DNA from: Siphonodentalium dalli
Lineage: Eukaryota; Mollusca; Scaphopoda; Gadilida; Siphonodentaliidae
NCBI GenBank assembly: GCA_032622095.1
Contig: CP136064.1
Coordinates: 146,696,864 to 146,760,863, forward strand
Direction: 5' to 3'
Length of the DNA: 64,000 bases
A program made the position numbers and the translations under genes. A model generated the notes under the pieces. That model saw only the letters and a program-made list of their open reading frames with translations, was not told the origin of the DNA and did not search any database. Shown here one piece after another: positions 54,896 through 64,000 of this stretch; the stretch's first letter is position 1, and every line of letters starts with the position of its first letter.

Positions 54896-55121
54896 AAGGG
54901 TTAAATGATTCGGAGAAAACATTCAACTATGGCTTCAGCTTTAATGAAAGCTTTCACTGCAAATTCTATGCTATTCATTATGACAAACAAATAATATTAT
55001 TTGATGTTACATTATCTCATTGAGTGTTGAATTGCAAGCTATGTGATTATTACTATAATGCCCTGTTTCGGGATAATAAACCTGCTATTCAGCTATTCAT
55101 TGTTTTATTTATCTCCCACAG

Positions 55122-55245
55122 GAGGAAGGCCGATAACATGATGTACCGAGGTGCGAAAACATCAGTCCAAAAGGAGGATCATTTTTCTTATGACAATGAA
55201 AGACAGGAACTTGAATCGAAGCTTAAAGTGTCTAAAGGAAAATGG
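55122..55245 (+). CDS. Host gene internal exon D, possible CPRas1/vWA-like protein
   Basis: A 124 nt exon: one base completes the split leucine codon from exon C, then 41 codons to the donor tgg/gtgagt. Acceptor tttatctcccacag. It encodes RKADNMMYRGAKTSVQKEDH then an acidic/lysine-rich segment ending VSKGKW. The exon is preceded by an open intron frame, so the splice sites define it. The gene continues beyond; no later exon was recognised before the window ends. Confidence 0.65.
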
Positions 55246-56004
55246 GTGAGTAACCCTGTTTCACATACACAATTATATTAATAGCTGATATTCAGTTTGC
55301 AGTCTTTTGATGGAATAATGTACATGTAGCTAGTCCACGTTTCATTTTTTTTTCTTTCTCATTTTGCAGTCTTTTGATGGTACATGTAGCTAGTCCAAGT
55401 TTCGTTTGACTCAAACCAGCTTGTCATATTGGTTGTTCTATAGATCTGCTTTACATCAAACATCTGTTCCTAAAGGAAAATGGGTTAGTAACTAGGGTTG
55501 TAATGATTATAAGTTTTCAGAATTGACTAATCGACCGTTATAATCAACGGTTATAATCAACGGTTAGTCGATTAATCATTCATATATTTGGCATATATTA
55601 CACCCAGGTAAACAAGTGATAAATGCGAAATTTAAATGACTACATGTACTTTAAATCCAGTCTGAACACAGTTATAAACTGTCAGTCAGCAGGCTTGTCA
55701 TTCTGAGGCCCCAGCCCATCATCGGCCACCTAAACTCAAATTTGCACAGCCGGTAAAACGCCCTCCTCGTCGCTATTCCTGTGAACATGCATCACGGTGT
55801 AAATTTAAAATGTGTGGAATTGTCGTATACTTATTGAAAACGGACTATAATTAGTTTTGCAGAGAATCCCATTGTGTATCGATATACCTGACATAATTAT
55901 AAAGAGCACTTAGTTTATTTCGCAGGCTTCGGTTTGTGCGCGTGCTGCTTGTTACTGTACTTTTAGTTTTGTTATTCAAAGTGCGTGCAGCGTATCACAT
56001 CATG

Positions 56005-56035
<31 letters not shown>

Positions 56036-56130
56036 TGTAGGCCTATAGGTAGACAGTGCCAGATATTTGAGCTTTTGTGGGGGTGTATAAACTGGACTTT
56101 TTCAAAAGTTACAAGAAATAACAAAGCAAA
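55246..56130. other. Intron with local duplications and a 30 nt G run
   Basis: The phrase gcagtcttttgatgg with tacatgtagctagtcca occurs twice (55301 and 55367). ctaaaggaaaatgggttagt at ~55470 repeats the last bases of exon D and its donor with one change. From ~55494 a gtaatgattata...gactaatcg...cgattaatcattc sequence looks like a hAT-type end. A run of 30 G lies at 56004-56033. Confidence 0.5.
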
Positions 56131-57070
56131 TTAACCCTTTGAACCCTGGCTCCCCACAACGATCGACGCCCTGACCCTGGGCTCCCAGTACTTATTGTAG
56201 ACTGTGTTCAGGTGTATGGTGCTGTATTGTATGCATTCTCTTCTACCATATTGTTCACATCATTGGAAAGATTATTAAATTCTGAATCAGCACATCACAA
56301 TCAATTTCAATATCTTAAATCCAGAAAAAGTTATAAAAAATTGGAAACTTATTAGATTTATTATAGAAACTGCCAAAAAAAAAGTTACGTAATGTCACAA
56401 TCCCAACGGTAAATACATGACGTCATATGGGATTTTGCCAAAACAAACTCTGGGTGAATACCCCACCAATAACTAAAATATGCGGCATTGTGCGGTCTAT
56501 TGGATTATGCCATCTTAAAGACAAGATTCTGAACTTTATTCTCGTGTAAATCTATATAGCGTATACCTTTGCGCAAAAAAGTTATGATTTAATGAACTCA
56601 GAAGTTTGTATATTCTTGAACAAACTCGTATGACATGTGTTTACATCCGACAATCGTTAGCGCGAATTATATAATTTAGCGGAATTTCTTCACACATTGG
56701 GAGTTATAAATACCACAAGAATACGTCACTAAAGTTTCTACCTATAAATATATATTTTTTAGATGTCTTATGAGCCATATAAGGCGATGCGATATGACCT
56801 AACGCAAAACGGGAGGTCGCGTAATTGCAGAAATGTTATAAAATGGAAACTTATACTGCGTTATGCCAAACGCAACCTCGAGGGCAGCTAAACCAGTTAT
56901 AACTTATAATATGAATTTTATGCAACACTATTTTACTTTTTTTAACATTGAGTATTTATCGAAATATAAAAAATAAAGAGCAACACTGCGACGCCTACAG
57001 TAGAACGAGATTACGTCATGTGCAATTACATTCTGGCTGGAATACCGGCCAGCCAGGTTCAAAGGGTTAA
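56131..57070. mobile_element. TTAA-flanked (piggyBac-like) MITE, ccctttgaaccc family
   Basis: TTAA at 56131-56134 and 57067-57070; inverted ends ccctttgaaccctggct and agccaggttcaaaggg. Same ends as the element at 22043-22807. No transposase. Confidence 0.8.
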
Positions 57071-57082
57071 TAGTTTATATCC

Positions 57083-57455
57083 CTTACCAAAACCGAATGC
57101 CATTATTTAGCATTTGCTTAGCAATTATCCTTAGCGTCTTCTTAGCATTTTCTTAGCGTTCAAATGCATAAAACGCTAAGATGAATGGGACAAACAAATG
57201 TTAAACTTAGCATTCAAACGCTATCTTAGCATTTGGTTAGCGTGTATATTGGGCGAATATTTATGAGCTTAGCTTTCGAACGCTAAGCTTAGCATTTGAA
57301 CGCTTACCTCATTTGCATATTTTTGGTATGTTGGCAAATATACTATTGCAATTCCTTAGCGTTTCCTTAGCGTTTACTTATTCCTTAGCGTTTTCTTAGT
57401 GTTTCCTTAGCATTTCCTTAGCATTCAAATATAATCATTTAAACGCTAATATTAA
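57083..57455. repeat. Array of ttagcgtt-type repeats beginning cccttaccaaaa
   Basis: Starts cccttaccaaaa, the same end as the elements at 46405 and 59185. Then come degenerate ~10-12 bp units such as ttccttagcgtttccttagc and inverted aaacgctaag forms. No second end was found to the right, so this is a half element or a truncated copy. Confidence 0.6.
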
Positions 57456-59184
57456 CCCTCAAGTTACTGAATTGTACAGTCTTCTGGTTATGACTTAAAA
57501 TGCTGCTTTAAATAGGAAGGCCTCACCATTTGCTCACAATTATTTAGAACATGCATTTATTTAAATGTTACAGTACCTTACATTCTTTTCCTAAAGATTC
57601 ACTAACTCATCCACTGATTGTTGACTCTCCCAAAATATTCCTTCCTCATGGTGGAATTATGAAATGTATGCTACTCCAATTTCAAAATCAATAGAATTTA
57701 TTCAAATATTAACAAATGATCTTGGCCTGATTTTCCTCTCTTCATATGCTATAATTACTGGGTGAAGGACAGTGTGAAATTCATCAAAACCTGGTGGATG
57801 TGCTATAAAAGATTTGAGTGAAATGTATACCAGGGTTTTGATGTTTTTTTTAACTCGGTCACAATCACATGTGAAAGCCAGAGGAAATTTAGGCTATAAC
57901 AATACAGTAATTAATATATAACATTCTATCCTGATCAAATTCTTTTCTTTACTTTTGTTGTTGTCCTGGTGATTCATTTCTGAAAACATTAAAAGAAAAA
58001 ATTAAGATTTCCAAGAATCATTGATGAAATTTCCTTCAATTTAACACAATTAAGCAACTTTACTCTGCTTTCTTTGTTTTATGCAAAATGACCCCCCCCC
58101 CCCCCCCTCCCACAGTTGTATTTGACAAATTAATTTTCAAGGACATCCCTTGCGATCAGGCACAATCTCATGCAGGTCTTCTGATGGAGTTACTTTACAC
58201 AAAATTATTTGTTTAGCTGTGCTTAATATATACTTACACAATGTGCCAAACAATGTTGCACATTCTTCACAATGAAAAGGTATCCAACATGCTGGACAGT
58301 ATGACATCCATATGAGACAAGTATAACTTACCCTTCATTAGTCTTGCCCTTATCATACGAAATCTTCATCCGACTTCTTTCATTTGTACACTTTGAGCAT
58401 ATTTTAGCAATAACGTCAGTCTCCTTCATGATGTTCCGCATCTCTTTTTTTGGAGACCGAAATTATGAATTCTGAAAATTGAGAATTAATACAATGATAA
58501 CTATTTAAAGGTCGTTCATGTATCACCTGATTATTGATCAATTTCATGATTGGCTTATTTATTACAACTGTAATGCATAGCATGACATATTTCCTGATTT
58601 CCAGTTTGAAAAGGGTGCAGTAATATAAGTTTTAATGGATGTTAATTAATGGACGAAATAGTTTGTGTGTATGTGGATATCCTTCTTATTGTCACAGTAG
58701 TACCAAAGGACATTACATATGTTAATCCAATATAAATTGGTACTGGAGTTACATTCATACAATGCAGAATATCTGTACAGGGTTACAGGCTGAGCATATC
58801 TCTATTTCCAAAGTCAAACATAGAGCATATAAACTTGTTCTTATTAGGTGCATTACAGCCAACTTATAGAATATATGTGTTTTATGTGTATCGTAGCACG
58901 TGGAAATATTATCTGCTGAGAAAATTTAAAACTCATAAATTCTGCTGTTAAGTTACTTTTTTTTGGTAATACCCGAAATTTAATATTGAGTTCATATTCA
59001 TTATGATAGTAGAAATCCCATTCAACGAAGCATATAAATGACTGAAATAAATGTTTAGCACAGTGGAAATTCTATATTGAGGGGACCTGATAAGGAATTA
59101 ATTGTACTGTATTTAAAGTATAAAGCTTAATACCCTTTACTGCTATCTTCACTTCGACAGAGAGATTGTTTTGACTCCTTGCAC
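57456..59184. other. Intron sequence, no recognised feature
   Basis: AT-rich. A run of 16 C lies at 58091. No splice-flanked exon, long frame or repeat border could be supported. Confidence 0.35.
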
Positions 59185-59710
59185 TACCCCTGCCAAAAAT
59201 CAGTTATATTCTAGTTAATGGAGCTTTCCACAGAGGCCACACCCACAGCGGTAGTCCCGCCCACTGGTAAAAATACTTTATCCACATAAATATTGTCTGT
59301 TACCCGAGATCGACTTCCAAAGTGAACTCATCAGCACTTGACCTTATGTTAACTAGCTGAAACAGACTCATGTATATGATTCATTCAAATTTGATCTTTT
59401 AACCAGTTTGATTTTTTTTAAATTATTTAGATTCAATTTTTTTTTTAGATTGAACTTTGATCTGCTGTTGAACAAAAACAAAATAATAATTTGTTTTTTA
59501 AATTAAATATTTTTTATTTTCTTTTTAGATTTTTAGATTTAATCTTTTAAAATTTGTTTAAATTTTTAATTTAATTTTTTTTTTACTTTAATAATTAAAA
59601 AAAATTTAAATTTAATTTTAAAATTTTCTTTTTAGATTTTTAGATTGAAACTTATTGCTAAAAAATTCAAAAATTTGTTTTAAAAATTTAATTTTAAATA
59701 TAAGTTCGTT

Positions 59711-59890
59711 AGGATAGGATAGGATAGGATAGGATAATATAATTTTATTTTATTTACAATACACACACATGGAAAGTACAATTACAAATAAATATAATAT
59801 TAATAGACTATACATGTATATTGCTAGGGGTGATATAGTCATGGCTGACTGTCTTCCTATCACCCCTGGATGTGGTGACAGATTATATGA
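59711..59890 (-). repeat. SINE or LINE 3' tail, reversed copy
   Basis: Starts with (aggat)n, the complement of the tatcc tail at 9180-9200, and continues with tatcacccctagcaatata read on the minus strand and gacagtcagccatgacta, matching the upstream part at 9080-9120. Confidence 0.55.
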
Positions 59891-60354
59891 TGAAGATGGC
59901 CTAATTAATTTGATTTCTTTTTAGGTTACGTTTATCGTGTGCAGACTGGGTTTTTAATATATATATAGGCGTTGTTAGGGCGATGATACGAAAAGTGGTT
60001 CATATGTATGGCACCTACTTGGTCGATATAATGAATGAATACTATGAATATAGATGTTATAACATCTGTCGTGGTACCCCGAGGCACCACACCAAATTTG
60101 GTTAAAATCAATCAAGGGCTCTGGAAGAAAAATTGCATACAGACCAGAACAGACAGACAGATCACTGAACTCTTAATATATCTAAATCAGAGAACATACA
60201 TTCGTTTTGCCATTAAATGTGAAAATTATGAAAAGTATCATGCTAAACGAAAAACATTGTTATAATCACGGATAAATTTATAACATCATGCCGCAAATAT
60301 AAATCTCAGTATATTATGATTTGACAACAAAAATGTTGTTTGAATATAGCCAAT

Positions 60355-62564
60355 TTAACCCTTATTCCAACGTATCGTCTTTTGACGTCTTTTGTTGTAG
60401 CGTCCGTATCGTCTTTTGACGTCTTTTGTTGTAGCGTCCGTATCGTCTTTTGACGTCTTTAATTTTTGCATTTTCAACACTCGGATTTGAGACTCGAATA
60501 AAGAGTAATAATGACGATTTACATTGATTGTGTTTTGTTCTGCTGATGGTTAAGATCATGAAGGGCACATATTAAATCCTTTCTTCCTTTGCTAGGCTTT
60601 AGATTTGCAAAATGTTTACTTAGAATGCTGTTTTGGTCGACAAAATGAAAACAAACGAAATAGAAACACGTGGTTTCGACGAAAACGAAAGTTGTTGTCA
60701 GAGACGCTTCCTTGTTGATTGCGTTATGCGTGGCCGCGAGGGTAATCTATGTAAAATATGACAACTTGAACTTGATATTTATATTGGATTATGTATTATT
60801 TCTTAAGTGGTGATTTTATATTTCCAAATAGTGCAATATGAACATTTTCCCCAGCCGTAATTAAATCGGCCACAGATAAGCAAAATCTCAGCGTGACAGT
60901 TGCGGAACTGGCCATTGGGATGTTTTTCCTGTCGAGTTCCATTATGATTGTCACTTCATCCGTGAACGTGAAAAAAGATTTTTATAATAATATATTTTTT
61001 TAATGGACTAACATCATAACGAAGGCACGTATTTCCAACTTGCCTAAATATTAAATGTTGACATAGAGTATGTTCTCAGTCTCGTATTGGCTGACAAAAT
61101 GAAAACAAACGAAACAGAAACACGTGGTTCACTGGTAGCGAATTTTCGACGAAGACTAAATTTGATCAATATTTAATGTAGGTGAACTTCTCCACAAACC
61201 AAATGTTGTGAAACATATTCATTAAGTGTCACAATTGTTGTTTAATTTGAGAACTCGAACATTGCAATTCCAAATTGATGACTCAAAGTGGATCTTTCTG
61301 CATTTATTGCACAAATTTACTCTGCGAAATCATGTTATGTCGGAGCATCGGAATATTATTTCCGGTTGTAATGTAACTACGGACGCGGCCGTTGTTGTGC
61401 TATCGGCGGGATTCTAAACACATAATTAAAACCTTTTTTATATATATTATCTACAAATTTAGTATAATAAATTGATGAGATATTACTTTTATATATCCAT
61501 CTGTTCAAGATTTCAAATATACCGCGCAAAAGACCATGGACCCTGATCGATCGAGAAAGAAATCAATAAAAAAAAATATCTCCTGGTTTGACATCAAGTC
61601 AGCCCAATGCGGGTGCTTCTAAATAAAGGCGAGTTTACAGTTGACATGCAGATATCTCAAATTCATCTTGGGAAGCTTCTTTGCGTGTATGCATATATAA
61701 TTACCGACTATAAAGTAATAATGTACTTATATCAACGCAATGTCGATAAAACAAAGAATATCCCAAGCGACACATTCGAGCACCTGCTACGTCTTACTAA
61801 GTTAGCCCACAGCCATTTCGAACAATTCGCTCTGGGTTTCTGTCATCTAATTAGCATCAATGGGGAAACTCCACCCATAAACTTGAGCCAATGAAATCAG
61901 TTCAAACTTCTAATCATTGATGTCATTGGTTGTCAATGAAAACATTCTTAGAATCAACAAAAAGTGACCTTTGAACATGTGGTTTTTGCACGAAAATTTA
62001 CAAACTTTCACAAAGCAACGTGACGTAATTGCTAATAATTTGCGCTTTTATCGGAAGTCTTTTTACCGACTTTGTCAAATCATGGTTTATATGATTAATG
62101 TACATCATATATAAAGACATTTGGTTTAATTATTTTATTTATAATACGCTTTTTTGTATTTTTGTATTTCTTTTTCAATCAGGACACGAATCCGTGGGTA
62201 AACAAACTGAAAGGACACACTCGCATAGGCATACCGTAAATTTGCATAAAATGTCATTTTTGACTCACATTTGTGATAAAATGAAGATAAACGGTTGTTT
62301 ATATGCACATATTTAGTTCGTCTATTGGTTTATGTTTCCATTATCGTATTCACAGATGACACTTAACTTAAGTCTTAAGTGAAAGCATGCTTGTTGTTGC
62401 ATATCGGATGATACACATGGCACATTTACCTGTGGCCAGTGTGGGGAAACACCCAATGATGTTATAACGTCAAATTCCTGTTGGCTAACGTAATTACCTT
62501 CATACCTGCTGACGTTGGCTATATGACGTGGTTTAACTACATGTGCTGTTGGGAAAAGGGTTAA
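60355..62564. mobile_element. TTAA-flanked (piggyBac-like) element, 2.2 kb
   Basis: TTAA at 60355-60358 and 62561-62564; inverted ends cccttattccaac and gttgggaaaaggg. The sub-end sequence of the right side resembles the left of the element at 52166. Duplicated phrases acaaaatgaaaacaaacgaaa and gaaacacgtggtt occur at 60640 and 61092. Open frames up to 95 codons (61607-61894) show no motif. Confidence 0.65.
60375..60465. repeat. 35 bp tandem repeat, ~2.7 copies
   Basis: Unit gtatcgtcttttgacgtctt plus ttgttgtagcgtcc, with no visible differences between copies. Confidence 0.9.
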
Positions 62565-64000
62565 CACTGAATGTATGCATGGATATCAAAATTAGGGTGA
62601 AGAAAGATGGCGTCGAAAATATCTCCGCAGCCAGCGGCCGGCACGGCATCTAATTGGTCGAATATATTCTAATAAATTGCCATTGGGCGGGACTACGTTG
62701 TCTCTGTGGAAAGCTCCATTATTAGCCAATTATTAGCCAGTCACATTAGCTAACATTTAGTTAAGATCTAGTCAATATCCTAGTTACTATTTAGCTTAAC
62801 TAGATATTAGCTGAAATTAGCTAGATATTAGCTAAGATGAATTTTATTTGGTAAAAACCAATGAGCATTAGCTAACTTTTAGCCATTTCAACTATGCTAA
62901 TTAGATATTTAGCTATAATTTAGCTAACAATTAGCTAATTTTAGCTAAGATTTAGTATGGTCTGGATGCTAGCTGATTAATACTGTACTAGATACCAGCT
63001 AAAAATAGCTAAATTTTAACTAGAATATAACTAAATGTTAGCTAAATATAATATTTAGCTATCATCTAGCTAACAATTAGCTACTTTTTAGTTACATCAA
63101 TTAGCTAATTTTTAGCTAAGATGTAGTATGGCTTGGAAGCTAGTTGATTAATACTGTACTATAGTTATATTCTAGATAGTGGTCCTGAAGGTCATTCTTG
63201 GAAATGGAAAAATAATTGTTAAAATAATATCATAAATAAAAATATCACTACAACCATATTCTATGAGTCAAATAGAAAACATTAAAGCCACACAATCAAT
63301 AACTTACCTAAAGATTGTTGTGATAAAACATGGATTAACCTCAGTGCACAGTTGATTCAAAATGTCTGCCATAGATAACAGTGACGTCTGCAGTCACATG
63401 ATGACTCACAGGACTCAGTCATGTGACCCAGATCTAGCCAAGATGAAATTTGTATTCAAAGCTGGATTAGCTATTTTTTAGCCAGGTGTCATTTCATAAG
63501 TTAGATTAGCTAACTTTTAGCTAGGTGGAATTGTTTTGTAATTCGTTTGTGTTAAATTAGCTAGATTCTAGTTAAGTTCACTATATGTCTCAATTTTAAG
63601 TTTGATTAGCTACTTTTCAGCTAGGTGCAGATTTCATAAACTTTGTCTGTGTCAAATTAGCCAAAATTATAGCACAGAATGATATATTCTATGTTGAATT
63701 AGCTAACTTCTAGCTTATTGGAACATCCTTGGGGCCAAACCTTCTATCAAGCTAAAAACTAACTAATATGTTAGCTATATTCTAGTATTTAATATTAGCT
63801 AAGTTCTAGCTACACTAGACATTAACTAAAGTTTTAGCTAGGTTTCAGTGTAATTCTTAGCTATTATCTAGTATAGCTAATTTATAGCTAACAGTTTAGT
63901 GTATTTTTAGTACATTTATTAGCTAATATCTAGTTTTAATAACTAGAAACATTAGTGTAGCTAAATTTTGGTAGGGGTAATACATTTCAAGCAGATTTCC

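Larger units (their letters stand above)
52166..54904. mobile_element. Candidate TTAA (piggyBac-like) element, 2.7 kb
   Basis: TTAA at 52166-52169 and 54901-54904 bracket ends ccctttacccaac and ...cgctaaaggg, inverted for about 7-8 bp only. The left end is similar to the right end of the element at 60355-62564. A 14 nt C run occurs at 52388. Inside lie a ~250 bp tandem duplication and, at the right, a ~45 bp tandem repeat. No transposase frame. Confidence 0.5.
59218..62719. mobile_element. 3.5 kb TA-flanked element nested in the ttagcta element
   Basis: Ends atggagctttccacagag and ctctgtggaaagctccat are inverted, with gtagtcccgccca further in on both sides. TA flanks at 59216-59217 and 62720-62721 suggest a Tc1/mariner-type or similar target. 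No transposase frame was found; it contains the SINE tail at 59711-59890 and the TTAA element at 60355-62564. Confidence 0.75.
59185..63979. mobile_element. Element with ttagcta arrays, split by a nested insertion
   Basis: Left end tacccctgccaaaa at 59185 and right end ttttggtaggggta ending at 63979 are inverted and flanked by, or end in, TA. The arms are degenerate repeats of (a/t)ttagcta(a/g) type: a short piece at 59200-59217, then 62722-63170, and 63430-63965. The core 63175-63420 is the reverse of the core at 46795-47030. The element is interrupted by the insertion at 59218-62719. Confidence 0.7.

Overview
The window is eukaryotic nuclear DNA: AT-rich, gene-poor, with spliced exons far apart and dense layers of transposons and satellite-like repeats. 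The repeat types (CR1-like LINE relic, TTAA-flanked and hAT-like MITEs, a Ty3/Gypsy element, ~160-190 bp satellite arrays inside mobile elements) suggest a marine invertebrate, most likely a mollusc or other lophotrochozoan. That assignment is an inference from repeat style, not from a marker gene.

One host gene runs left to right. Four internal exons with matching phases and clean AG/GT borders lie at 6063-6179, 17797-17892, 51578-51669 and 55122-55245. They read as one open frame of about 143 codons that resembles the segment next to the vWA part of circularly permuted Ras (CPRas1)-like proteins. The introns are 11.6, 33.7 and 3.5 kb and are filled with mobile DNA.

The centrepiece is a 14.5 kb Ty3/Gypsy LTR retrotransposon at 23243-37737, in the 33.7 kb intron and antisense to the host gene. 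Its two 208 bp LTRs look identical and it is flanked by aatgt repeats, so it is a recent insertion. On its own strand it carries: LTR, primer-binding site, ~2.1 kb leader with tandem repeats, Gag (with an N-terminal helix-hairpin-helix), a T-TTA-AAC slippery site, Pol (protease, RT, RNase H, integrase and a C-terminal PHD finger), a strong 3' splice site, and two extra frames. The extra frames, 27480-28127 and 24013-27483, together encode a complete Tpt1/KptA RNA 2'-phosphotransferase domain split by a frame change, then a C2H2 finger and a C-terminal TatD nuclease domain with its metal ligands. An env-position gene combining an RNA 2'-phosphotransferase and a TatD nuclease is the most novel feature here. 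The element is also peppered with ~13-16 bp near-palindromes of changing sequence, one of them exactly at the break in the Tpt1 domain.

The rest is layered transposon debris. 1-6 kb: MITEs, a LINE relic and two elements built from palindromic monomers. 6.2-11.7 kb: a large inverted-repeat element with a foldback element inside. 11.9-16.0 kb: a 162 bp satellite element interrupted by an element with acacttat arrays, itself holding a 117 bp hairpin MITE. 38-45 kb: TTAA and hAT MITEs and an unrecognised stretch. 45-50 kb: a ~190 bp satellite interrupted by two transposons. 52-64 kb: several TTAA elements and a three-level nest. Two elements (46.4-48.0 kb and 59.2-64.0 kb) share ends and a core but have arms made of entirely different short tandem repeats, a second pattern worth following up.
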